A stretch of DNA of 64,000 nucleotides from JBGPLJ01 sp963826145 (GTDB lineage: Bacteria; Pseudomonadota; Gammaproteobacteria; Steroidobacterales; Steroidobacteraceae), in NCBI GenBank assembly GCA_963826145.1, contig CAWGVW010000002.1, positions 434,001 to 498,000 of the forward strand, in the 5' to 3' direction. The position numbers and the translations under genes are program-made. This document shows positions 35,195-42,861 of this stretch, in pieces; positions within the stretch are counted from its first letter, which is position 1, and every line of letters starts with the position of its first letter. The notes beneath the pieces were generated by a model. That model was not told where the DNA came from. It worked only from the letters and a program-made list of their open reading frames with translations, and ran no database searches.

Positions 35195-36166
35195 TCATTC
35201 CGTGACCTGTTTGACGTTTTCCCGTGCCTGTCGACGCAACCGTGCCGCCAATGCGGTCACCTTCGTACGCAAAGCCGCGGGGCTCTCGATTTTGAACGCA
35301 AATGGCAGCCGCGCAAGCTCGCGCGCGAACCAGTCGAGATCGTCCGCCTGTGCGCGAAACAGTACTTTTCCAGCCCGCCATTCCAGGAGCCCGGCGGTCG
35401 GAAAGAGCTCGCGCTGCGCCGTCGCGAGATCGGTTTCGAGCAGCACCTCGATGGCGTGCGCACGCGGGAGGCTCGCGATAGATGACACGAGTGTCGCCAG
35501 CGGATTGAAGTCCGCGGGCCTGCGGAAGGTCGTTTCGAGCGGCTCGACTTTCTCGACGCGGTCGAGCCGGAAGGAGCGAACGCCGCCACGCAGATGGCAC
35601 ATGCCGACGACATACCATCGACCACTGCGATAGGCGAGGCCGTAGGGATCGAGATCGCGCTCGGTGCGATTGCCGTCCGCCGATCGATAACTCAGGTTCA
35701 CGCGGGTTTCTGCCCGCGCGGCTTCGCTCAACGTTCCCAGCGCGACAGAGTCGTTCGCCGCCTTCGGCGCCGCAAGCTCAAGCATCACCGTTTCGTCGAT
35801 CGAGCGCAGGTGACGCTTCAACGCGCCCGGCAGCACCCGCTCGAGTTTCGCCCGCGCGCTCACCACGGCCTCCGTCGTCTGCGAGAGACCGAGGCCGCGT
35901 GCGGCCCGCAGTCCCACTGCAAGTGCCAGCGCTTCGTCGCCCGTGAACATCATTGGCGGCAGCTTGAAGCCCGCGACCAGCAGGTACGCGCCGTCGCGGC
36001 CGCGCTCGGTGGTGATCGGAATCCCGAGATCCTCGAGCGCCGTGATGTAGCGGCGCACGGTGCGCCGGTCGACGTTGAGGTGCCGTGCGATTTCCGTGCC
36101 GCTCACTCGTCCGCGCGATTGCAGCAGTTCGAGGATCGAGAGCACGCGGGTGGTCGGCCGGGGCAT
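35195..36166 (-). CDS. WYL-domain transcriptional regulator (YafY-like)
   Basis: 323 residues. N-terminal helix-turn-helix (VLSILELLQSRGRVSGTEIARHLNVDRRTVRRYITALEDLGI), then a WYL domain (RVNLSYRSADG, DPYGLAYRSGRWYVVGMCH) and a C-terminal extension. WYL regulators sense ligands and control nearby genes. A perfect palindrome at 36184-36210 stands 18 bases from its start, between it and a divergent NIPSNAP gene, the expected operator position. Confidence 0.92.
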   Translation of the reverse strand: MPRPTTRVLSILELLQSRGRVSGTEIARHLNVDRRTVRRYITALEDLGIPITTERGRDGAYLLVAGFKLPPMMFTGDEALALAVGLRAARGLGLSQTTEAVVSARAKLERVLPGALKRHLRSIDETVMLELAAPKAANDSVALGTLSEAARAETRVNLSYRSADGNRTERDLDPYGLAYRSGRWYVVGMCHLRGGVRSFRLDRVEKVEPLETTFRRPADFNPLATLVSSIASLPRAHAIEVLLETDLATAQRELFPTAGLLEWRAGKVLFRAQADDLDWFARELARLPFAFKIESPAALRTKVTALAARLRRQARENVKQVTE

Positions 36167-36183
36167 GGTTCCGAGTCTAGCAA

Positions 36184-36210
36184 GATATAGGGCGGAATCC
36201 GCCCTATATC
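36184..36210. promoter_or_regulatory. Perfect palindromic operator between the WYL gene and the NIPSNAP gene
   Basis: gatatagggcgga, a central a, and tccgccctatatc form a 13-1-13 perfect palindrome, AT-rich at its ends. It sits in the 82-base divergent intergenic region and is the natural binding site of the WYL regulator, likely autoregulating and controlling the gene at 36249. Binding is inferred. Confidence 0.78.
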
Positions 36211-36248
36211 GGTCGTAAGGTACGCGCCTTCAATCGAGGAGCCCTGTC

Positions 36249-37439
36249 ATGACCGCGGATACTTCCGAGAACGATGGCCGACGCGATTTCGATTTCTGGA
36301 TGGGCCGGTGGACCGTACGCAATCGCCGCCTCAAGGAGCGCCTCAAGGGCTCGACCGAGTGGGAAGAGTTCGAGGCGACCTGCGTCGCGCGGCCCCTCCT
36401 CGACGGCGTCGGCAACGAGGACGAGTTCCGCGGCGATTTCAAGGGCCCCTTCATCGGGATGTCATTTCGCTTCTTCGACGTCGCCCGCAAGCGCTGGGCG
36501 ATCTATTGGGCCGACAACCGCCACGGGACGCTCGAACCGCCGGTGTTCGGAACCTTTTCCGGCAGTGTCGGCCATTTCGAAGGCGACGATGTGTTCGATG
36601 GCAAGCCGATCCGCGTGCGCTTCCTCTGGACGCGTGTCGACACGCCGGCGCCCCGCTGGGAACAGGCGTTCTCGACCGACGGCGGCAAGACCTGGGAGAC
36701 AAACTGGATCATGGACATGGCACACCTTGGAAACCATTCGGTGATTGAGCTGCGTCGCTACTCGATCAAGCCCGGCGAACGCGAGCACTTCGCCCAATGT
36801 TTCGAGAGCTACTTCCCGGAGGCCTTCCAGCAACTCGGCGCGCTGGTGTTCGGTCAATTCCTCGAGCGCGGCAACGGCTCGATGTTCACGTGGCTGCGGG
36901 GCTTTCACGACATGGATGCGCGCGCCACTGTGTGTGCGTCGATGTACTACGGGCCGCTCTGGAAGGAACATCGCCAGACGATGAATCGCCGGCTGATCGA
37001 CTCCGACAACGTGCTGCTGCTGCGGCCAATCAAGGGTTCGATCCCAGTGCTGCCAGCGGTCGATCCTGTCGCCGAACCGCACGGCGCACGCGGCGTTGTA
37101 GTGGCGCAGATCTTCAGCGTGAGGCCCGATCGCGTCGATGCGCTCGCCGAGCATGCGGCGCCCTGGTTCGAACGCTATCAGGCTGCCGGTGTACGCGAAC
37201 TCGCGATCCTTGCGACGCATGGAGAGCGGAACAATTTTCCGCAGCACCCTGTGCGCGAGGACGGTCCTTTCCTCGTGTGGCTGGGCCTCTTCGATGGCGA
37301 TGCGGCAGTGACGAGCGCCGTCGAAGCGATCGCGGACGAGTCGGCCCAATCCCTCACGGCCGGCGGTCTCCTGCGCGGGCAACCCGAGCTCATGGTCATG
37401 GATCCCTCGCCGCGCTCGCGCCTGCGGTGGCTCGGCTAA
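36249..37439 (+). CDS. DUF1579-like / double NIPSNAP fusion protein
   Basis: 396 residues. Residues 1-160 are beta-rich and resemble DUF1579-type lipocalin-like proteins (FDFWMGRWTVRNRRL, FRFFD..RWAIYWADN). About 165-280 is a NIPSNAP-type ferredoxin-like domain (VIELRRYSIKPGEREHFAQCFESYFPEAFQQLG), followed by a second, weaker one (VVVAQIFSVRPDRVDALAEHAAPWFERYQAAGV). No signal peptide. Divergent from the WYL regulator, and presumably its target. Biochemical role unknown. Confidence 0.78.
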   Translation: MTADTSENDGRRDFDFWMGRWTVRNRRLKERLKGSTEWEEFEATCVARPLLDGVGNEDEFRGDFKGPFIGMSFRFFDVARKRWAIYWADNRHGTLEPPVFGTFSGSVGHFEGDDVFDGKPIRVRFLWTRVDTPAPRWEQAFSTDGGKTWETNWIMDMAHLGNHSVIELRRYSIKPGEREHFAQCFESYFPEAFQQLGALVFGQFLERGNGSMFTWLRGFHDMDARATVCASMYYGPLWKEHRQTMNRRLIDSDNVLLLRPIKGSIPVLPAVDPVAEPHGARGVVVAQIFSVRPDRVDALAEHAAPWFERYQAAGVRELAILATHGERNNFPQHPVREDGPFLVWLGLFDGDAAVTSAVEAIADESAQSLTAGGLLRGQPELMVMDPSPRSRLRWLG

Positions 37440-37477
37440 AGTAGCCCTGTGCCGGTGCCGTGCCGTATCCTTCGTGC

Positions 37478-38020
37478 ATGACTGACTTGCACATCGCTGA
37501 AATCCGCACGACACCAAGCCTCGAGCTCTTCTCGGGCCTCGTCGAACTGTTACAGGACTCTGTTGCGAGCGGCGCATCCGTGGGATTCCTCGCGCCGCTT
37601 TCCACCAAGGACGCGCGCAACTACTGGGCGGAAGCGCTGGAGGAAGTCGGCCAGGGAATGCGCGTCATCCTGATCGCGACGGCGAATCACGATGTGGCCG
37701 GTTGCGTACAGCTCCTGCTCTCGTCCACGGCCAATGCACGGCACCGCGGGCAGGTACAGAAACTTCTCGTGCACCAGCGCGCGCGCCGACACGGTCTCGG
37801 CCGCAAGCTCCTCGATGCGATCGAAAAGATGGCGGTCACGAAAGGCCGCTCGCTGCTCGTGGCGGACACGCCTACCGGCGGCGCCGGCGAGCATCTGTAT
37901 GCCGCCGCGGGCTACACGAAGGTCGGCGCCATTCCGCGCTACCTGCGCGGGCCGGACGGTCATTTTCATCCGACGACGATCTTCTATCGCGAGCTCGGCG
38001 GTCGCGCGACCGAAATGTAA
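37478..38020 (+). CDS. GNAT family N-acetyltransferase
   Basis: 180 residues from ATG 37478. Acetyl-CoA binding region VQKLLVHQRARRHGLGRKLLDAIEKMA, then LLVADTPTGGAGEHLYAAAGYTKVGAIPRYL. Its stop abuts the yajQ ATG with no gap, so it leads a four-gene run with yajQ, folD and fhs. The acceptor is unknown. Confidence 0.86.
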   Translation: MTDLHIAEIRTTPSLELFSGLVELLQDSVASGASVGFLAPLSTKDARNYWAEALEEVGQGMRVILIATANHDVAGCVQLLLSSTANARHRGQVQKLLVHQRARRHGLGRKLLDAIEKMAVTKGRSLLVADTPTGGAGEHLYAAAGYTKVGAIPRYLRGPDGHFHPTTIFYRELGGRATEM

Positions 38021-38503
38021 ATGCCTTCCTTCGACGTCGTCTCCGAGCTCAACATGCACGAGGTCGTGAACGCCGTCGACCAGGCGACCCGCGAACTCGA
38101 ACAGCGCTACGACTTCAAGGGCACGGACGCGACGTTCGAACTGGTGGAATCGACCGTGACGCTCACGGCCCAGGTCGACTTTCAGCTGAAGCAGATGCTC
38201 GAGATCCTGAAGCTGCGCATCACCAAGCGCGGCATCGACATCGGCTGCATGGAGATCAAGGATCCGGAGATCGCCCTCAATGCGGCGCGCCAGACTGTGA
38301 TCCTGAAGCAGGGCATCGATTCGGATCTCGCCCGCAAGATCGTGAAACTCGTGAAGGACTCCAAGCTCAAGGTGCAGGCGGCCATCCAGGGCGAGAAGGT
38401 GCGTATCACCGGCAAGAAACGCGACGACCTGCAGGAGGCGATCGCGATGCTGCGCAAGGAGAAGCTCGGCCTGCCGCTGCAGTACGTGAACTTTCGTGAC
38501 TGA
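38021..38503 (+). CDS. yajQ: YajQ family nucleotide-binding protein
   Basis: 160 residues, the family length. Starts MPSFDVVSELNMHEVVNAVDQATRELEQRYDFKGT and ends LPLQYVNFRD, both diagnostic. Homologues in Xanthomonas and Pseudomonas bind cyclic di-GMP and partner transcription factors; the family name also covers a general RNA/nucleotide-binding role. Overlaps folD by 8 bases. Confidence 0.96.
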   Translation: MPSFDVVSELNMHEVVNAVDQATRELEQRYDFKGTDATFELVESTVTLTAQVDFQLKQMLEILKLRITKRGIDIGCMEIKDPEIALNAARQTVILKQGIDSDLARKIVKLVKDSKLKVQAAIQGEKVRITGKKRDDLQEAIAMLRKEKLGLPLQYVNFRD

Positions 38504-39347
38504 AGGGGCGGCGATCATCGACGGCGAACGCGCCGCCGACGAGCTCATCGCACGCCTTGCCCACGACATATCGGAGTTCACGCGCGCAAGCGGCGTGACG
38601 CCGGGCCTCGCCCTCGTCGCGCTCGACGACGATCCGGTGCAGCGCCTGTATGTGCGCAAGAAGATCGTGCAATGCGAGCGCGCCGGCATCCGCCCGATCG
38701 CGCAACCACTCACCGCCAGCGCGACGACGAACGCCGTGACCGATGCCATCGCGCGCCTGAACGCCGACCCGTCCGTGCATGGCATCTTCGTGCAATGGCC
38801 ATTGCCGGAACGCGTCGACCTTGCGGCTGTGTCCGCGGCGATTGCTCCGGCGAAAGACATCGACGGCATGGCGAGCAGCGAGTTCGCACCGGCAGGGGCA
38901 CTTGCGAGCTTTCGCTTGCTCGAGCTCGCAGCGCCGGAGCTCGCTGGGCGTGTCGCTGTCATCGCGTCCGACTCGATGGTATTTGCTACGGCAATAGCTC
39001 GTATGTTGCTCGATGCCGATTGCACCGTCACACTTGTCACCCGCAATAACAGTGAACTCGCGGCGACCTGCCGGCGCGCTGACATCCTGATCGTGGCGCT
39101 CGGCGAACCCGAGCGGATCCGCAGCGACTGGATCAAGCCGGGCGCCACGGTGATCGACGCGAGCGTCAATGCGATTGCGGGCCGTGATGGGAAGCCGCGC
39201 TACGTGGGCGATGTGCGATTCGACGAGGCACTGCAGGTTGCGCGAGCAATCACACCGGTGCCCGGTGGCGTCGGCCCCATGACGATTGCGTGCCTGCTCG
39301 AAAACACGCTCGCCGCGGCGAGGCGACATTTTAAAATTGAGGATTGA
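38496..39347 (+). CDS. folD: Methylenetetrahydrofolate dehydrogenase/cyclohydrolase, divergent (FolD-like)
   Basis: 283 residues from GTG 38496. FolD signatures: YVRKKIVQCERAGI (catalytic Lys region), VHGIFVQWPLPERVD, DWIKPGATVIDASVN and ITPVPGGVGPMTIACLLENT. However, the usual PxTPxG substrate motif reads FAPAGALASFRLLE and the NADP-binding GRSxIVGxP segment is replaced by IASDSMVFATAIA. It is probably a paralogue specialised with fhs next door rather than the housekeeping enzyme. Activity, especially the dehydrogenase, is uncertain. Confidence 0.88.
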   Translation: MTEGAAIIDGERAADELIARLAHDISEFTRASGVTPGLALVALDDDPVQRLYVRKKIVQCERAGIRPIAQPLTASATTNAVTDAIARLNADPSVHGIFVQWPLPERVDLAAVSAAIAPAKDIDGMASSEFAPAGALASFRLLELAAPELAGRVAVIASDSMVFATAIARMLLDADCTVTLVTRNNSELAATCRRADILIVALGEPERIRSDWIKPGATVIDASVNAIAGRDGKPRYVGDVRFDEALQVARAITPVPGGVGPMTIACLLENTLAAARRHFKIED

Positions 39348-39350
39348 CCC

Positions 39351-41024
39351 ATGGTCGACAGCGATATCGAAATTGCCCGCCGTTCGAAGTTGAAGCCGAT
39401 CAGCGAGGTTGCGGCGAAGCTCGGCCTCGCGAGCGATCAGCTCCTGCACTACGGTCCGTATAAGGCGAAGATCGCGCTCGACTACGTGAAGAGTCTGCCG
39501 GCGCGTCCTGGCTCGAAGCTCATTCTGGTGACCGCCATCACTCCGACGCCCGCGGGCGAAGGCAAGACGACCGCGACCGTGGGCCTCGGTGACGCGCTCA
39601 ATCTCATCGGCAAGCGCGCGATCATGTGCCTGCGCGAGCCGAGCCTTGGACCCTGCTTCGGCGTCAAGGGCGGCGCCACCGGCGGCGGCTACGCCCAGGT
39701 CGTGCCGATGGAAGACATCAACCTGCATTTCACCGGGGACTTCCACGCGATCACCAGCGCGAACAATCTGCTCGCGGCGCTCGTCGACAACCATATCTAC
39801 TGGGGCAACGAGCTCAACATCGACGTGCGCCGCGTCAGCTGGCGGCGCGTGATGGACATGAACGACCGGGCGTTGCGCTCGATCGTTTCGTCGCTCGGCG
39901 GCGCGGGCAACGGCTTCCCGCGTGAGGACGGCTTCGACATCACGGTCGCCTCCGAAGTGATGGCGATCTTTTGCCTGGCGAAGGATCTCGACGATCTCAC
40001 GCAGCGTCTCGGCAATATCATTGTGGCGCAGACGCGCGACAAGAAGCCGGTGCGCGCACGCAGCCTCCTCGCTGACGGCGCGATGGCGGTGCTCCTGAAG
40101 GACGCATTCATGCCGAACCTCGTGCAGACGCTTGAGGGCAACCCCGCATTCGTGCATGGGGGGCCGTTTGCGAACATCGCGCACGGCTGCAATTCCGTCA
40201 TGGCGACCACCACCGCGCTCAAGCTCGCCGACTACGTCGTGACGGAGGCCGGATTCGGCGCGGACCTGGGCGCGGAAAAGTTCTTCAACATCAAGTGCCG
40301 CAAGGCGGGACTCACGCCGTCCGCGGCCGTTGTGGTCGCAACGGTTCGTGCGCTCAAGATGCACGGCGGCGTCGCCAAGGAGAATCTCGGCAAGGAGAAT
40401 ATCGCTGCCCTCGCCAAGGGCTTTGAGAACCTCGCGCGTCACGTCGAGAACCTCCGCAAATTCGGCATGCCCGTCGTGGTTGCGATCAACTATTTCACTT
40501 CAGACACGAAGGCCGAGCACGACCTCATCCGCCAGAAGTGCGCCGAGATCGACGTCGAGGCGGTGCTTTGCAGTCACTGGGCGGACGGCGGCAAAGGCGC
40601 GGAGAAGCTCGCACACGCGGTCGTGAAGCTGGCAGAGAGCGGCAAGGCGAACTTCCGCTATCTCTATCCCGACGAAATGCCGCTCTGGGACAAGGTGCGC
40701 ACGGTCGCGCAATCTCTCTACGGCGCGCAGGGCATCATTGCGGACCAGAAGGTGCGCGATCAGATCAAGGAATATCAGAACGCGGGCTTCGGCCACTACC
40801 CGGTCTGCATCGCGAAGACGCAGTACAGCTTCACGACCGATCCGAACTTCAAGGGCGCGCCATCTAATCACGTGGTCCCGATCCGCGAGGTTCGGCTCGC
40901 CGCGGGCGCCGAGTTCCTGGTGGTCGTGTGCGGCGAGATCATGACGATGCCTGGCCTGCCGAAGGTACCGTCGGCGCATCACATCAAGCTCAACGCCGAC
41001 CACCAGATCGAGGGCCTCTTCTAG
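39351..41024 (+). CDS. fhs: Formate-tetrahydrofolate ligase
   Basis: 557 residues. ATP + formate + THF to 10-formyl-THF. P-loop TPTPAGEGKTT near residue 68, KGGATGGGYAQVVPMEDINLHFTGD, GGPFANIAHGCNS and PKVPSAHHIKL confirm the family. With folD 3 bases upstream it forms a one-carbon module. Its stop is immediately followed by a ggggacag repeat. Confidence 0.97.
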   Translation: MVDSDIEIARRSKLKPISEVAAKLGLASDQLLHYGPYKAKIALDYVKSLPARPGSKLILVTAITPTPAGEGKTTATVGLGDALNLIGKRAIMCLREPSLGPCFGVKGGATGGGYAQVVPMEDINLHFTGDFHAITSANNLLAALVDNHIYWGNELNIDVRRVSWRRVMDMNDRALRSIVSSLGGAGNGFPREDGFDITVASEVMAIFCLAKDLDDLTQRLGNIIVAQTRDKKPVRARSLLADGAMAVLLKDAFMPNLVQTLEGNPAFVHGGPFANIAHGCNSVMATTTALKLADYVVTEAGFGADLGAEKFFNIKCRKAGLTPSAAVVVATVRALKMHGGVAKENLGKENIAALAKGFENLARHVENLRKFGMPVVVAINYFTSDTKAEHDLIRQKCAEIDVEAVLCSHWADGGKGAEKLAHAVVKLAESGKANFRYLYPDEMPLWDKVRTVAQSLYGAQGIIADQKVRDQIKEYQNAGFGHYPVCIAKTQYSFTTDPNFKGAPSNHVVPIREVRLAAGAEFLVVVCGEIMTMPGLPKVPSAHHIKLNADHQIEGLF

Positions 41025-41103
41025 AAAAAGGGGACAGATTTATTTTTCAGCGAATCTGCCCAATATCACGAGTTATTCGAGAAAATAAATCTGTCCCCTT
41101 TTT
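41025..41103. repeat. Palindromic repeat, ggggacag family, copy 4
   Basis: Arms of 22 bases (aaaaaggggacagatttatttt, 41025-41046, and its complement 41082-41103). It begins directly after the fhs stop and runs into the 3' end of the minus-strand NUDIX gene, whose last dozen codons it supplies. Confidence 0.9.
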
Positions 41104-41548
41104 CCAGGGTAGCGGCGGCCCAGCTCACCACCGGACGCACGCGCGGCGAAACCAGATCGATTGCGCCCGCGCGATCCACCCACCGGAATTCATGGTGCTC
41201 GGGCGCGCCGATCTCAGGATTCACCGGCAGGCTGATTTCCGACTTCCGCGTGCGTGCGAGGTAATAGCGCGCGATCTTGCCGCGGCTGTAGGGTCCGGTC
41301 TCGGTAAACCCCTCCCCCCAGGCGAATTCCAGGTCATCGATCGTCGTTTCCTCGCACACCTCGCGGATTGCGGCTGCGAGCGGCGCTTCGCCCGCCTCGA
41401 CCAAACCTTTCGGAAAATCCCAGTGATCGAAGGCGCGCAGCAGCAGAAAGCGCGTGCCCGCTTCGGTTTCGCGAACGACGACGGCGCCGGCGGACAGATG
41501 ATGATTCGAACGCTGCACGGCGAAAGTATATAGGGTTCGCTCTTTCAC
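41066..41548 (-). CDS. NUDIX hydrolase
   Basis: 160 residues. Nudix box: GLVEAGEAPLAAAIREVCEETTIDDLEF (GX5EX7REUXEEXGU-type), with SAGAVVV and FRWVDR around it; likely a diadenosine or nucleotide diphosphate hydrolase. The C-terminal tail LEKGDRFIFSNNS is translated from the ggggacag repeat, so the native end has been altered. Its start, GTG 41548, lies at the edge of a ccctcacccc repeat whose GGGAGAGG supplies the only good ribosome site; GTG 41518 is a possible alternative. Confidence 0.87.
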   Translation of the reverse strand: MKERTLYTFAVQRSNHHLSAGAVVVRETEAGTRFLLLRAFDHWDFPKGLVEAGEAPLAAAIREVCEETTIDDLEFAWGEGFTETGPYSRGKIARYYLARTRKSEISLPVNPEIGAPEHHEFRWVDRAGAIDLVSPRVRPVVSWAAATLEKGDRFIFSNNS

Positions 41549-41600
41549 CCTCTCCCGCTCCTGCGGGAGCGGGCTGGGGTGAGGGCTTGGGTGAGGGGGG
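41546..41600. repeat. Palindromic repeat, ccctcacccc family, copy 3
   Basis: caccctctcccgctcctgcg onward, with cccgctcc (paired with ggagcggg) and an outer tail gctggggtgaggg followed by ttgggtgaggggg. It lies between the NUDIX start and the ahpD stop. Confidence 0.82.
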
Positions 41601-41617
41601 TCACCCCGTCAACCGAT

Positions 41618-42220
41618 TCAAGCGACGGTTTCGAACTCGAGTACACCCGCCACGGCGTGGACGACGGCGGCGATGCGCACGGCGCTCTGGATCGATTCGC
41701 GCGAGACGCCGGCCTGGCGCAACTTCTGCTCGTGCGACGTGATGCAGAGTCCGCAGCCGTTCACCGCCGAGACGGCGAGCGACAGCAGCTCGAAGTCGTC
41801 TCGCCCGATGCCATGGCTCGCGATCACCTGCATGCGCAGGCGGGCCGGCAGCGTCTGGTACTCCGCGTCCTCCACGAGATGAAGAAAGCGGTAATAGACG
41901 TTGTTCATGCCCATGATCGCGGCGGCCGCCTTGGCCGCTTTGCGGTGCGCCTCGTCGAGATGGCTGGTGGCCAACGTTTCGATTTCGCGCGCGAGCTGCG
42001 GGTTGCGGGCCGCGATGGCTGTCGCGAGTGCGATCGACCAGACCTGTGTGGCCGTGAGGCCGGGGGCGCCCTCCGTCGTCAACACGCTGCCGAGATTGAG
42101 CTTCAGGTCGCGTGCGTAGTCGGGCAGGCGCTCACGGATGTCGTCGAGGGAGATGCCCTCACCCCGGCCCTCTCCCGCAGGAGCGGGAGAGGGAGAAAGA
42201 GAGACTGCGTGGATTGTCAT
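41618..42220 (-). CDS. ahpD: Alkyl hydroperoxide reductase AhpD-type carboxymuconolactone-decarboxylase protein, with repeat-encoded N-terminal insert
   Basis: 200 residues. Peroxidase/CMD active site C156-G-L-C159 with H163 in NGCGLCITSHEQKL. The normal AhpD N-terminus (SLDDIRERLPDYARDLKLNLGSVL) starts at about residue 24; residues 7-22 (SLSPSPAPAGEGRGEG) are the in-frame translation of a ccctcacccc repeat placed between the start codon and the domain. No internal ATG/GTG replaces the original start. One base separates the ahpC stop from this ATG, so it is coupled to ahpC. It reduces AhpC-type disulfides in known systems. Confidence 0.9.
   Translation of the reverse strand: MTIHAVSLSPSPAPAGEGRGEGISLDDIRERLPDYARDLKLNLGSVLTTEGAPGLTATQVWSIALATAIAARNPQLAREIETLATSHLDEAHRKAAKAAAAIMGMNNVYYRFLHLVEDAEYQTLPARLRMQVIASHGIGRDDFELLSLAVSAVNGCGLCITSHEQKLRQAGVSRESIQSAVRIAAVVHAVAGVLEFETVA
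42156..42201. repeat. Palindromic repeat, ccctcacccc family, copy 4 (inside ahpD)
   Basis: ccctctcccgc (42168-42178) and gcgggagaggg (42183-42193) around agga, preceded by ccctcaccccgg as in copy 1. It is in frame within the ahpD coding region, near its 5' end. Confidence 0.9.
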
Positions 42221-42221
42221 G

Positions 42222-42761
42222 TCAGGCCGCCTTCAGGGTCTCTTCCCCCTTCTTCCAGTTGCAGGGGCAGAGTTCGTCCGTCTGCAGGCTGTCGAGCACG
42301 CGCAGCACTTCATCAGGGTTGCGGCCGACGCTGAGGTCGGTCACGTACACGAAGCGGATGACGCCCTGCGGGTCGACGATATAGGTCGCGCGCTGTGCAA
42401 CGCCGGCTTCCGAGTCGAGGATGCCGAGCGAAATCGAAAGCTCGCGCTTGACGTCTGACAGCATCGGGAACGGGAGACTGCGGAGCTCTTCCTTTTCCTT
42501 GCGCCAGGCAAGATGCACGAACTCGGAGTCGATGCTGACGCCGTAGACCTGCGCATCGCGCTCACGGAAGGCCTTGTCGAGCTTGCCGAAAGCCGCGATC
42601 TCCGTCGGGCAGACGAAGGTGAAGTCCTTCGGCCAGAAGAAAATGACCTGCCACTTGCCAGCGGCGGACTTGTTGTCGAAGGGCTTGAACGCCGTGCCGA
42701 TGTCGTTCGAGACGACGCCGGTGAGCGAGAACTCAGGAAACTTTTGACCGATACCGAGCAT
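42222..42761 (-). CDS. ahpC: Peroxiredoxin AhpC-like
   Basis: 179 residues from ATG 42761 (AAAGGAG 6 bases upstream). Peroxidatic C51 in FTFVCPTE and resolving-type C165/C167 in ELCPCNW. Belongs to the AhpE/AhpC group that pairs with AhpD rather than AhpF. Divergent from oxyR across an OxyR binding site, which should induce it under peroxide stress. Confidence 0.95.
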   Translation of the reverse strand: MLGIGQKFPEFSLTGVVSNDIGTAFKPFDNKSAAGKWQVIFFWPKDFTFVCPTEIAAFGKLDKAFRERDAQVYGVSIDSEFVHLAWRKEKEELRSLPFPMLSDVKRELSISLGILDSEAGVAQRATYIVDPQGVIRFVYVTDLSVGRNPDEVLRVLDSLQTDELCPCNWKKGEETLKAA

Positions 42762-42816
42762 GGGGTTCTCCTTTATGTATGGCGCGCATCCTGCCCGCTG
42801 CATCCCAAGTGATCCA

Positions 42817-42853
42817 ATGGATTGATCTTATAGATTCCATAGGTATCATCTAT
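42817..42853. promoter_or_regulatory. OxyR binding site
   Basis: Four tetramers at 7-base spacing, ATGG, TTAT, ATAG, CTAT, match the OxyR pattern ATAG-N7-CTAT-N7-ATAG-N7-CTAT at 14 of 16 core bases; the half nearest oxyR is perfect, including the inner t and a. It lies 8 bases from the oxyR start and about 56 from the ahpC start, so it can repress one and activate the other. Confidence 0.82.
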
Positions 42854-42861
42854 CGTCATCC

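Noticed and set aside
38406..40442. 678-residue minus-strand open frame over folD and fhs
   Set aside because: Rich in Arg, His and Asp with no recognisable domain; complement of two clear enzymes.
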